Shown piece after piece: positions 25,199 to 43,259 of a stretch of DNA of 64,000 bases (positions within the stretch are counted from its first letter, which is position 1; every line of letters starts with the position of its first letter). The translations under genes were made by a program, and so were the position numbers. The stretch is from contig MCFH01000010.1 in assembly GCA_002104945.1 (NCBI GenBank), forward strand, positions 1,112,501 through 1,176,500. The letters are read 5' to 3'. The stretch comes from Piromyces finnis (Eukaryota > Neocallimastigomycota > Neocallimastigomycetes > Neocallimastigales > Neocallimastigaceae). The notes beneath the pieces were generated by a model. The model was not told where the DNA came from. It saw nothing but the letters and a program-made list of their open reading frames with translations, and made no database searches.

Positions 25199-26449
25199 AT
25201 TTTTTTTTTTTTTTTTAACAGCATCAAATATTTTTGAACCTTATTATTAATTTAATTAAAATTATAATACATATTATAAAAAATAAAATTAAAAATAAAT
25301 ATAAAAAATAAAAATTAAAATATATGTTTAAACAAAAACAAATATATAAAAATTGTGTATAATGTATTCTAATAATCTTAATTAAAATAAGAAAATCACT
25401 ATTATACTAAAGTATAATAATTGTATTTGATTTCTAATGGGACACCGAGTCAAAGATCAAAATTTTATCATGGGTCAAAATTATGATTTCCATTAGTTCA
25501 GTTGCTATTAGCTTGTTTTACTGTTTCTTCAGCATTAACGCTTTTGGTTGTTGCTTCAAACCTTTTGAATTTTGTCCATTGCTGTCCAATAACAAAAATA
25601 TTTTGGTTAGAAGTTTCGCTGTTACTGTCAAAAATGATGTTCCATCGTAAGTGTCTTATTAAATATGACACTTGCAAAGTTTTTTTTATTCCCTTGAATT
25701 ATAATTAATATTGTAAAAACTTCTTCCCCCAAGAAGGAATTTAAATATTTTATTGCATACATTAAAATCATGTACATTAATATTCACCGGACTATTAGAA
25801 CTATTATTATTACTATAACTATCTAAATTAGAATTATTATCTTCACTATTGTTATTTTTACTATTATTAATTGTTAAAATTATTATTATTACTAATGCTA
25901 CTATCACTATTATTATTGATATCTCTAATGGTATTATTATTGATAGGACTGTTAGAATTATTGTTTACTGAAAAATCTAATAGTTGGACTATGTAATTGT
26001 AATGTTTAATATGGATATCTCTAAAAGTTGGATAATCTAATATCTAATACTTAATACTTTGATTACTGCTCTTGCAACATGAACGGTAGTTAAGACAAAT
26101 TAGATCAATAAATTTAGCAGCTTTTGCAACTCTAGCATCTAACTTGTATCCACTTCTTGCTTTCAATAGCTAGTAGAAACTCTGGGTACTCATAACCTAA
26201 TTTAATTAGATCTTTAGTTTCAATAAATTTATTATCGTCATAGTATTGAGCTTTGATTGAATCTCCTTTAAGATCTTTCCAATAAAAGTTTTTAACTACA
26301 TTTCCATGCTTCTTTAATCTTTTATCAAGAGTTCTACTTGATTTGCACCATGTATATTTTCTAAATTTAGGAATGTAATTGACAAGGTTTGGGATAATAC
26401 AATCTGAGTTAGAAAAGCTGCGAGATCCTCTAAATATGAAACATTAGAC
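25199..26449 (-). mobile_element. Decayed LINE 3' fragment (copy C)
   Basis: Starts with a poly(T) at about 25200-25217 and matches 27042-28400 over most of its length, including the Asn/Ser linker (25790-25950) and the knuckle region. Frame is broken by many stops and indels. It ends near 26449 against a different LINE fragment. Confidence 0.8.
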
Positions 26450-27041
26450 CCTGATGAACTGTATAGCTGTTCATTCAAATGTCTTTGTTCCTCCTTATTT
26501 ATTTGTGGATCATCATAAGCTAAAGTTCTACCAAGAAGTAACGAAAAATATAGTTGTAAATTGTTTTTCTTACTTCCACTTCAGGAAGTAAACAAGTGAT
26601 GAATTGATTTTTGCATTTATTGTGAAAAAGGGTAAAAAGTTCGTCATGAAAGCTAAGTGAAGAAGCTCTGTATTCAGAGAATGCAGAACATTCTAATATC
26701 CAATGGTAAAAAGATTGTTCGTCATATCCGCAACATGGACAGACAAGAATGGCAGTCAAGAGAAACTCTATTACTGACAATAGCAATTCTGGTAGTGTTT
26801 TCATAACCGCAATGAATATGAATAATCCAAGTAATTCCTAAATTTAAGTGAGGTTTGTTGAGACCGATATGCATTAGGCGACTTGAATTAAAGAATTTGT
26901 TGTTAGTATATCTGAGGGCTTTACTTCTATTATTCAGGCTACTATTATTCTAATAAGGTTCTCTTATAACTTTAGTACTTTTAATATTAATTTTCATAAG
27001 TTTCTTATATAGTGAACAAGATTCTTTGACCCAAGAGTAAT
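26450..27041 (-). mobile_element. Fragment of a second LINE family, Cys-rich knuckle domain
   Basis: A minus-strand open stretch at 26520-26804 encodes a C-terminal LINE knuckle, CPCCGYDEQSFYHWILECSAF (CX2C...H...C), different in sequence from the knuckle of the copy at 27289-28800. Its left parallel is 21860-22540. The poly(A) tail of copy D starts inside it, at the AACCCAAGAGTA-like site near 27038, so copy D inserted into it. Confidence 0.7.
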
Positions 27042-27042
27042 A

Positions 27043-27073
<31 letters not shown>

Positions 27074-28800
27074 GCATCAAATATTTTTAAACTTTATTTA
27101 TTAATTTAATTAAAATTATAATACATGTTATAATATAAAAAAATATGGTTAAATAAACCCAAATGAATAAAAATTGGGTATAATGTATTCTAGTAATTTT
27201 AATTAAAGTAAGAAAGCCACTATCATACTAAAGTATAATAATTGTATTTGACTTCCAATGGGACACCGAGCCAAAGATCGAAATTTTATCATGGAACAAA
27301 ATTATGATCTCCATTGGTTGCGCTGGCCCTCCTGGCCTGTCTTACTGTTTCTTCAGCATTGACGCTCTTGGATGTTGCTTCAAACCTTTTGAACATTGAC
27401 CATTGCTGGCCAATAGCAAAAGGCATGATTTTGGTTAGAAGTTCCGCGGTTACCGTCAAGAATGGTGTTCCTTCATTAGTACCAGATTGAATCTGACGCT
27501 TACAAAGTTCTTTCCATTCCCTTGAATTGTAATTGATATTGTTAAAACTTCTTCCCCCAAGAAGGAATTTAAATATTTTACTGCACACACTAGAATAATC
27601 ATACACATTAATATTCACCGGATTATTAGAACTATTACTATCATTAATTAAATTACTATCTAAATTAGAATTATTATCTTCACTATTGCTATCATTACTA
27701 GTATTATTATTTCTATAACTACTATTGTTATTATTACTATTTCTATTACTACTATTGTTATTATTACTATTGTTACTATTACTATTGTTATTACTACTAT
27801 TGTTACTATTACTATTAATGTTATTGCTATCTCTACTGATATTATCAATTTCATTATTATTGATAGGACTATTGGAATTACGTTGACTGAAAAAATTAAG
27901 TAGCTGGACTATGGAATCATAATGTTTAATACGGATATCTCTAAATGTTGGACAATCTAATAACCAATGTTTAATACTTTGAACACCACACTTGCAACAT
28001 GGACAGTAGTTAGGACAAACTGGATCAACAAATTTAGCAGCTTTGGCAACTCTAGCATCCAACTTATATCCGCTTCTTGCTTTCAATAGCCAGTAGAAGC
28101 CATAGGCAAACTCTGGGTATTCATAACATAATTTAATAAAATCTTTAGTTTCAATAAATTTATTATCATCATAATATTGCGCTTTGATTGAATTCCCTTT
28201 GAGATCTTTCCAATAAAAGTTTTTAACTGCTTTAACATCTCCATGTTTCTTTAGTTTTTTATCAAGTGTCCTACTTGATTTGCACCACGTGTATTTTCTA
28301 AATTTAGGAATGTAATTGACAAGGTGTGAGATAATACAATTTGAGTTTTTCCATTTGTTAAAACATCTAACCTGAGCTAACGCACATTTGGCTGACAATG
28401 GAGGAATATTCAAATCTTTTGAGATAGAGTATAAAGATATAAACGATACAGCTTTATGAACTCCGGCAACCCATCGTATTCCTTTGTTAACATGCTTCTG
28501 AGCAATCCTAGACCTAGCTTTGTTGGATCCAAGTAATGGTGCAAAGTATGAAACTCTGCTAATCACTTGAGAGTTAAGTACTAGTTTTTTGAAAGGAATA
28601 GGAATATTAGGATTTCTTAAGAATTTACTGACTGAGAAAAGTCCTTTCAAAACCTTGTTATTAAGAACTTTAATTACTGGTTTAAGGGACAAATTCTTAT
28701 CAAATGGAACACCAAGATAAGTGTAGCAGTCAGTAGTTGGAATGGGTTGTCCTGCTAAGTAAAATGTTGGATCTCTCTTGTTCTGATTTTCTACTCTTGG
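27042..28800 (-). mobile_element. 5'-truncated LINE, best-preserved copy (copy D)
   Basis: The poly(T) at about 27042-27069 is the poly(A) tail of a minus-strand LINE insertion. The 3' untranslated region is about 220 bp, and an open reading frame follows to the truncation point at 28800. There the sequence jumps to an older relic. 5' truncation is usual for target-primed reverse transcription. Confidence 0.85.
27289..28800 (-). CDS. LINE reverse transcriptase C-terminus and knuckle domain, 5'-truncated
   Basis: An open frame of 503 codons with no internal stop, from the truncation at 28800 to a stop at 27289; a TAG lies just upstream in the older flank. It starts in the RT thumb region (DPTFYLAGQPIP, CYTYLGVPFD), which matches the end of the LINE at 1-180 of the window. 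A helical region follows, with SYFAPLLGSNKARSR and KGIRWVAGVHKAV. Then comes the knuckle CPNYCPCCKCG with HWLLDCPTF. A linker of about 100 Asn and Ser residues follows, then a conserved-looking tail with KIFKFLLGGRSF and QQWSMFKRFEA. The RT active site is missing, so it cannot act alone. Confidence 0.85.
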   Translation of the reverse strand, partial: PRVENQNKRDPTFYLAGQPIPTTDCYTYLGVPFDKNLSLKPVIKVLNNKVLKGLFSVSKFLRNPNIPIPFKKLVLNSQVISRVSYFAPLLGSNKARSRIAQKHVNKGIRWVAGVHKAVSFISLYSISKDLNIPPLSAKCALAQVRCFNKWKNSNCIISHLVNYIPKFRKYTWCKSSRTLDKKLKKHGDVKAVKNFYWKDLKGNSIKAQYYDDNKFIETKDFIKLCYEYPEFAYGFYWLLKARSGYKLDARVAKAAKFVDPVCPNYCPCCKCGVQSIKHWLLDCPTFRDIRIKHYDSIVQLLNFFSQRNSNSPINNNEIDNISRDSNNINSNSNNSSNNNSNSNNSNNNNSSNRNSNNNNSSYRNNNTSNDSNSEDNNSNLDSNLINDSNSSNNPVNINVYDYSSVCSKIFKFLLGGRSFNNINYNSREWKELCKRQIQSGTNEGTPFLTVTAELLTKIMPFAIGQQWSMFKRFEATSKSVNAEETVRQARRASATNGDHNFVP

Positions 28801-28895
28801 AAACTAGAATAATTATACACATTTATTTTAAATTATTACAGTTATTATTAAACTCTATTAGAATTATCATTTTCATTATTACCTCCCTAAATGTT
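28801..28895 (-). mobile_element. Short LINE linker relic
   Basis: ACTAGAATAATTATACACATT and CTCCCTAAATGTT resemble the blocks flanking the Asn/Ser linker of copy D (27590 and 27940), with most of the linker missing. Copy D abuts this relic. Confidence 0.5.
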
Positions 28896-29529
28896 AAAAT
28901 ATATTTTTTACTTTTATATAAAATTATCGTTATTTATTTAAACTCTCGCAATTAATGTTATAACACCCACTTAAGTTTGAGAAAATATTTACTAAAATTT
29001 ATCTTTCTTTTTAAAAAACTAAATTCCTCCATAATACATTCTTAATGTTTTAAAACAAATCTTTGCAATAAAACGATACAACCTACTAATAAAATATAAT
29101 ATTTCCTTATTTCTACTTTAATAATATAAAAATATTAATCTTAAAAACTCAAAAATATTCAAAATTTACTTTTCTAAACCATTCTATTTTTTCTACTTCA
29201 TTTTGTTTCATTATTCCAACTATGTTATATATTTTATTAATATATATTACCATTTCATTTCAAAATAATCTTTTTTCATTCTAATTTAACCATTTTATAA
29301 TACAAATTATTATTAAATAACATTTTCATTTAATAATATTGACTAACATATCAAAAACATGCTTATTTGGATTCATTAATGTGTATCATAAACTCAATTT
29401 GATCCATATAAAAGTACATAATATACATATTGAAAATCTTTTATACTGATAAACTTAAATCCAATATTCTTTAATAATTAATAGTGAACAAAATTTGTTA
29501 TTTTATTTATTTGTTTTAATAAATACAAC
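28896..29529. other. AT-rich spacer downstream of RPL9
   Basis: No gene was seen. Composition returns to intergenic AT. It should include the RPL9 3' untranslated region. Confidence 0.5.
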
Positions 29530-30257
29530 TTAAATTTCATCCTTAACAACGGTTCCCTATTTAAATTATTATATATAGTATTTATATTATTATATTGTTT
29601 TATATAATAATATATTTAATTATATAATTTAATTACCTTTTCAGAGACGTAGATACCATCAAGGAACTTACGGATATCCTTGTTCTTGACTAAGCAGGCT
29701 TGGTGGATGTTGGCAGCAGATTGAGAAACATTTTCAAGATCGTTACCAGAAATGATGATTTCATCCTTTTGAGCAGCAGAGTAAGCAGCTTCAACACCAT
29801 CGAGCATGTTGACTCTACGGATGAGCTTTTCACCTAAGAAATTACGGATTTCAACTAATTTACCTTCATCAGTGATGTTAACGTTAATTGGAAAGTGAGC
29901 GCTTACTAATCTCATCTTGTATTCGTAACCCTATATTTAACAACAATGTTCACATTTAATTCTCATTTTTATTTAAAAGTGATATTAAATAATTTATATA
30001 TATACCTTGGTAACACCCTTCATGAGGTTTTCAATGTGAGTACAGACAGTACGGATGCAAGCAACTTGCTTACGGTTACCGTGCCATAAGATAACTCTGA
30101 GCTTGTCAGCAGCAATACGCTTCATTTGGAAGTTAATGTGCTTGAAATCCTTGTAGAGGACACCACGTGGACCCTTAACACGGACCTTACGGGCCTTAAC
30201 ATCAATGGTAACACCTTCTGGGATGGTAATATCTCTGGTCTGGCAGATTTGCTTCAT
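29530..30257 (-). CDS. RPL9: 60S ribosomal protein L9 (uL6), 3 exons
   Basis: Structural protein of the large subunit near the GTPase-associated centre. Exons (minus strand): 30006-30257, 29637-29930, 29530-29556, total 573 nt, 190 residues, matching the usual length of about 190. Introns of 75 and 80 nt are GT-AG and fall between codons. Family blocks: [64 protein letters not shown] and [17 protein letters not shown]. Codon use is richer in C and G third positions than neighbouring genes, as expected for a highly expressed gene. A possible 5' untranslated intron acceptor (AAATAG, then GCTTGACAG) lies just before the ATG but is unproven. Confidence 0.97.
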
Positions 30258-31565
30258 CTTTCTGTCAAGCCTATTTTATAATTTTATATAATATTGCGGT
30301 TAATTAACATATTCATCCATCCGTTTTAATTTCATAAAAATAATTCATTTTATTACTTTAAAAATATACATTATAATAATTTAAACATTTAATTCATCAT
30401 AATAAAAAATATTCATTCATAATATACATAAAAAATCAACACACCTAATTAAAAAAACTTGATTATAACTAAAAGAGAGAGAATAATTAGCTCTAGATGA
30501 ATAACCATACATAAAGCAAAAGCTATTTCTAATCTATGATTGGATATTTATTTGATTGGTCAATTTTTCACAAATAAATTTTGTATTTTTTGTATAATAG
30601 TATATTTTTTTATAGGAAAGAGTAATAATTAAGTTGTATACATTAAGGTTGTACTAAAAAATTTCTTAATATTTAATATAACATAACCCTTTATTTAAAT
30701 TTAAAAAAATATATTGAAATTTTTTTAAGAAATTTTAATTCATATTAGTATTTTATTTTATTTTGTTTTATTATTAATAAAATAAAAATAATTCTATTGA
30801 AATAAGCACTCTTTTATATACAAATATAGAAAATATTTTTTAAATGATTATATATGTCTAAAATGGATCATCCATATTTTGAAAAATAGAAAAATAGAAT
30901 TATGCAACTATAAAAATTTAAAATTATTTATAGTTTTATAATATAATAATAAATTTAATATATTTATAATATTTTGCATTTTAGTTTTAAAAAATTCTTT
31001 TCTAATTTATATTTTATAGTTATTTTTAATTTAAAATAATAAAATGCATTTTAATAAAACAAATCAAGTGCTATATCAAAAAAATAAGATCAAAAAAAGA
31101 AAGGATCGATTAATATAATAAAAAAAATATTGTTAAAATTATTCAACAATAATTAATGGGAGGTATTATTAAATTCAATAATTAATTAATCAAAAAATAA
31201 TAATGGAATTCATAAAATCATAGTTAATTAATTAGCAGCAATAGTAATTTAAATATATTTTTAATTTCTACTTTAAAAGGGATATAAACATAATGAAATA
31301 AAAGGAATTTTGCATAAATTATTGCTATTTGATTTAAGATAATTATCTTAAATCAAATAGCAAAAGAATTAAAATAGAAATAAAAACAATAATTTTTGCA
31401 TAAATTTATACATTTTATATAAATCAATTCTTTCAAAATGCGATTTTGGAAAACAATTTTTCGCCATTATAATAGATTAGTAATATTTTTTAATAAAATA
31501 TAGAAATTAATTAATTAGATTAATAAATAATCAAAAGAACAAAAATAGAGAGAGATATAAAGTTT

Positions 31566-31600
<35 letters not shown>

Positions 31601-32016
31601 AAGAAATTATTGTTTAATACAATTTATATTTAAATATATATTTTTTTAAATTTATGACATTAAAATGATTTTAAAAAAGTTATAAATAAGTATTTAGTAA
31701 TATATTATGAAATTGATAGAATTAAAATACATTGGCATTTAATGAATTTTAAATAAATATATATAATATTAATCTATTCATTATAACAAATTATAAGAAA
31801 ATTAATATAAATAATTAAATTAAGTTATTTTATAATAAAATAAATAAATAAATAAATAAAAATAATAAACTAATTCTTATAACATTTATAACATATATGT
31901 ATATATAATAAAATGAAATATAATAATAAGCATTAAATAAATATTCATATTTTTGTTAATACATTATATTATTATATAAATCTATACATCTCTAATTGTT
32001 CTATTGCAAGTTTTAT
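30258..32016. other. AT-rich intergenic region with a 42-bp perfect palindrome
   Basis: It holds the RPL9 upstream region and the kinesin-5 3' region. No coding sequence was seen. A long poly(A) lies at about 31567-31599. The palindrome at 31322-31363 is listed separately. Confidence 0.6.
31322..31363. repeat. Perfect 42-bp palindrome without spacer
   Basis: The left arm TTGCTATTTGATTTAAGATA A is the exact reverse complement of the right arm, centred between 31342 and 31343. The arms are 21 bp and contain G and C at matching places, so this is not just simple-sequence AT. Confidence 0.95.
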
Positions 32017-38119
<6,103 letters not shown>

Positions 38120-39360
38120 TATAATTGTCGACAATGATATCGATTAATTTGAATAAGAAATAAGTAAATAATTTTTAATATAAAGTTAAAAATGCTTATA
38201 CTTTTAAATTATTTAATATTGTTTTTTAAAAAAATAATAAATTGAATATTCTTTAATATAGTTGAATTCATAAAGTTATTAAATAACGATTGCAATTTCG
38301 AAATTTTTAAAATACTATTAAACATATTTTAAATTCAATATTGCGTTTTTAGATTATATATAAAAATTAAATATTATTAGATGTATCTACATATATAAAA
38401 TTTAATAAATTTTGAATTATATTTATACTTTATAAATGAATTTATTTAAAAATAAAATAAGTTTTAAAGAAAAATTCATCTATATATATCATGAAATTAT
38501 CAATAAACTTTTTTATTTAATTAAGCATTAATTATAAATTATAGTTATAATCTAATAAAAATAATATTTATATATAATTGATATATTACCATTATAACAT
38601 AATAAATTTTGTGTTACTCTAAAAATAACATAAAAAATCTTTTTTTTTATTTTGTAGTATATTCTTATATATAATCATTATATAATAGTTTTTAAAATGA
38701 AAGTCATAAAGTACTCCAAAATTGTTAAATATTACAAATTAAAATTATAATTTTTACTCTTTAAACAATTTATATTCATATAAGTAATATGGAGAAAAAA
38801 TAATGACATATAACATTTCTATATTTTATTTTTAATATATTTATATAAGATGTTTATGTATCTTTGTTTTTATTTATTGATAATATTTTCGTTTATTATT
38901 TCTATTTGGAAAATCAATAATACATAAATAAAACTTTTTAAATTTATATATATATTATATTAAAATGTATTAATACAATATAAAAATTATTTATCTGAAA
39001 TAATTTCTTTTATATATAAAAATTTAAATTTAAGATAAGAAATAATTAATCTGCATCATCTTATTTTATTTTTTTTTTATTTTTTATATATAAAGATGAG
39101 TAGTTGGAATTCAGTTTTTCGAATAATTTAATAGTAAATCTATAAAAACAAAAAAAAAAAAAAAAACACTTAATAATTCGTTTATATTAGATTTTTATTT
39201 AAAATATTTCATTTTGTATAAATATTATACAATAATTTAACTTTCACAAATTTGAGATTAACATCTTAATAATTATTATTTAAGTATATTAAAATAAATT
39301 TAAATAAAATTCTTGTTAAACTTTAAATTTCTACATCTTTTATTACAGATTATTTTAATT
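38120..39360. other. AT-rich region upstream of kinesin-5
   Basis: No gene was seen. It holds the kinesin-5 promoter region, and poly(T) and poly(A) tracts near 39065-39080 and 39150-39165. The GC-rich retroposed element starts at its right end. Confidence 0.55.
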
Positions 39361-39899
39361 ATTAATTTAAAAATGTCGTTCCAGTTTCTATCCTGGTTGT
39401 TAAGACCCCCGCCATTGACAGTTCTTTAGTGATTTTCCTGTTTCAGGTTTGCGCTTAAAATATAGGGGTTAAAGGTCAATTCAGGTAAGTATAACTATAC
39501 CACCGGACTCTACCCTAAGCAGTTAATTCAGATTGGTAGTTTTCTCCGTATCAAGCGGTTTTCCCACTGAAGTTTAGAGTATATGTAGGAAGGGGTATCA
39601 ATTAATTCACAGATTACTAACTATGGTCTTTGAGGGTTGTTCTCATCGTTAATCATCCTTCGCCAATAAAGGTTCAGGAGATCACTGGTGTTGGTAGCTC
39701 GGTCTTTGTGTGATAGGATCGTTAAGAGCAATAAGCCATTCCATATTAGCCCTGCCCGGAGGGATGATTGTGCCGACGTCGTTCTGATATGGCAATGTAC
39801 AATAATGTACAATCACATACCATATATAACTCAGGGGGTTAGATGAGGATATATGGAAGTCTAAAAAAAAAAAAAAAAAAAAAAAATTAATTTAAAAAT
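39361..39899 (+). mobile_element. GC-rich retroposed element (SINE-like) with poly(A) tail and 14-bp target duplications
   Basis: A body of about 488 bp (39375-39862) is visibly richer in G and C than all surrounding DNA. It is followed by an A-run (39863-39886) and flanked by perfect copies of ATTAATTTAAAAAT at 39361-39374 and 39886-39899. Poly(A) plus a direct repeat of this length is the hallmark of LINE-driven retroposition, so the body is a SINE or a retrocopied RNA, in plus orientation. It has no long open frame; a 63-codon minus-strand frame (39621-39812) has no recognised domain. I saw no convincing pol III A/B boxes. It contains GTAAGTAT (39485) and TACTAAC (39615), which resemble a 150-nt intron. 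Confidence 0.8.
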
Positions 39900-42800
39900 A
39901 AGTCGTTTTTGGATAAAAATTTTTTTAAATAAAATTAATATTTTAATTTTAAAATTTCTATATATTAAAATATATTAAAATTTTATAAATTAATCAGATA
40001 TTAATTTCATTTTAAATTTCAAAATTAAAATTTTTAAAGTTTTTTTTTTCATTTAAATAATTATTTAAATATTTATAATTAAAAAGGTTAGAATATACAA
40101 ATAAGTTATTTTAATTTTAATAAAAAAAATAAAAATCATTGTTCTTTTTAATTGCTGTATATAAACTCCATTAAAAAATCAGATATATATAAATAGAAAG
40201 TTGATATTATATTATTAATAAATTTACAAAAAAAAATTACAATAATAAGAAAATACTATGAAAAACTTTATGTACAAAAATATTAATGAATAAAAACTTC
40301 AAGATTTCATATTTGTTATACATTTTATAATATTTATAATCCTAAGATGTAATAAATGATAGAAATATATTTTATAACAATTTAATTTATTGTATTAATA
40401 GAAATATACTTTTAATAAGAAGACTTATAATCTAATCTTTTAAAATAAAAAGGTAAAGTTTCTTTTAAATAATTAGTTAAAAGCCAATAATATTATTATT
40501 TTTTAATTTTCAGCTTATTTTAATTTTAATTTTATTTATTATTTATTTATTCCATAATAAAATATAGTTGATAAACATTAAAATACTCAAAAATTAAAAA
40601 CGACAAGCCACAAATATTAATATATAATAAAAGAAATAGAAGTGCTACATTAATAGTTATTTATATTATTTCTGTAAATATATAAAGGTTAGAATTTTTA
40701 TTATAAATAATATTTATTTTGATATTTGTGATAATAAGATTAATAATTTTTTTTATCTATATTTATAATCATAATTGTTTGTAACTCTTTAATAGTATCT
40801 ATTTTGATGAAATAATAATTAATAATAACCGATATTGCAAGAAGATAAAAAAAATTTTATTAAGAGTAAAACTAATCAACCAACCTGCATGTATGTCAAA
40901 AATGCTTGAATTTCATTTTAAAAGTTATTTTTTTTTTAATATCAAGATCAAGATAACCATTTTATGTAGTTCACCATGTTATAATTTTTTAGATAATTTT
41001 AATTTTTTATTTTTTAAGACAATATTCTATTTGAAAAATACAGAAAAAAAAACCTAAATACTTTTTTTTAAATTATTCAATTAAATTGTTGGCTAATTTA
41101 TATATTTAGATAAACCTTTTTTTAATAATATTTAATATTTATATATTTTTTTTTAAATAAAATACTTAATACTACTACTAAGTTTATAAGTTTATTCTTT
41201 AAAAATTTCTTTTATAGATGTATATATTTTTTAAAATAATTTAAAATTTTACTTTTTTTTGTAATACCTTTTAAATAAAAATGGAAAAATATGTAAATTA
41301 AGATATATTATGAATTAAAATATATTAAAATATCTAAAAATATAAACTCTCCAAAATTTAAATTTAATATTAAATTAAAATTTAATTATTTGAGGCTTTA
41401 TATCTAATGTATTTTGTTTTTGTATAAATATTTTTTATGAAACATATAATAATTGAAAAATATTAGTATCCATAAATAACCATTTATGGATGAAAAATCT
41501 TAAAATATCAATATATAGATATATTAAAATTTAATATTCTTCTATTCTTTTTATATAAAAGGTATTAGTTTATAGAGTGAACCAATCATTTAATTATGTT
41601 TTATATATTGAATTTGTTACCTATTGGATTTATTTTTTCTTTCATTTTACTGTTTATATATAAACTATCCAATAATACTTAAATATTTCTCTTTTTCCAA
41701 TCATCTTTATTACAAAAACATTATAATAATCTATATAAATTATATTAAATCAGATAATCAACTTTAAATTTATTAATAATATATGGTATTAACTTTAATA
41801 TATACTTTAAGTAGTATGTTTTTTTCTTTCATTAATATGTTTTTTATAATATAGTAATTTTTAACTCAATAATAGAATATAGTTTTTATTTTTATTAGTA
41901 TGATGTATTTTCATTTATAATAATTATCACTGCTATTTATTATAAATGTTTTATAATATTTGAAAAAATCGATAGAGTTATTGTTTTTTCTTATATATAA
42001 ATTTTATTTTTTTTACATTAATTGTTAATATTTATGTATATTATATTGTTAAATATTATAAAACTATAAAATTTTTAATATATATGAATTGTTTAAATTT
42101 AAACAGAATATATTAAAATTGACTGGATCTAATATATTAATATCAACTGGCTTTGATATATTAATAAACAATATACATTAAAGTTTATATTATTATATAT
42201 TACTCACTACTATTTTAATATAATAATTTAATTTATAATATTTTCCAAAAAAAAAAAAAAAATTATCTATTCCATATATTATTTAAATTCAATTTATAAA
42301 TATATAATGACTTGTTTTCCTCAAAAAAATAAAATTTTTTTTCTTTTAAACCTTTTTACCTTTTTTATTATTATTTAGTATTGTCTTAGTTATAAAAAAA
42401 TAAGTATATAGGGAATAGAGAAGTAAAGAAAGGCGATTTAATAGTTTTAATAACATAAAATTTATTTTATACTTAATAAAATAAATTAAAATATATAGAT
42501 ATATTTAAATTTAAATTGAAAATAATAGAATACATAAGTAGGATTTAATAAAGGTGGATATAGAATAATTATAACTAGTGAATAAAGTAAAAATTATAAT
42601 AGCAATAATATAGTAAATAAAAATATTATAATTTAATATAATTTAAATTCATAAGAATATTTTTTAAAAATAAAACCAATCAAAACAAAAAGTGAAACTT
42701 GTAGTTATAAACGTTGCCAAAAACTGAACTAAAGATTTATCTAATTTGTGTTTAATCGATATTAAATTAAGGCTTGAATTTTGTAAATAAGAAGGTCTTG

Positions 42801-43259
42801 TAAAGAGCTTAATCTTATTAAAAGGTTAATATTAAATTTTGATATATATAATGTTTTTAAATTATATAGTTATGATATATTAATGCTTATATGAAAGAAT
42901 ATTGTTGAAAAATTAATATTTGATTAAAATTGTTATTTTTTAAAAATTTTAATATTAAAATGAATGTGTATAAATCAACTTTATAGAGAGGATTTATGCA
43001 TCTTTTTCTATAAAAATATATTTTTAATACTAACTATTATTTTATGTTATTATATAAATCCGTATTTAGAAAAAAAGACAATAAAGCAACAAATAAAATC
43101 TAATGAAATAAAAACATAATATTTTATATGCATATTAATTTACAACTTTAGTATAATTTAATTTTATTATTTATTTATTCAATAGAAACAATCAATAAGT
43201 ATATATTTAGTTTTTTTTATCAATTGGGATAATTTAATTATTTTAAAAAATAATGCATC
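39900..43259. other. AT-rich intergenic region
   Basis: 3.4 kb with no coding sequence, RNA gene or element that I can support; many A/T runs. A slightly less AT-rich patch at about 42680-42830 is not recognisable. It includes the upstream region of the gene at 43260. Confidence 0.6.

Noticed and set aside
39482-39492. U1 snRNA gene or fragment on the minus strand (ATACTTACCTG)
   Set aside because: Only the first 11 bases match; the downstream stems and Sm site of U1 are absent, so it is better read as a 5' splice site on the plus strand.
39621-39812. 63-codon minus-strand frame in the GC-rich island
   Set aside because: No recognisable domain, opposite to the poly(A) orientation, and other frames there are equally protein-like.
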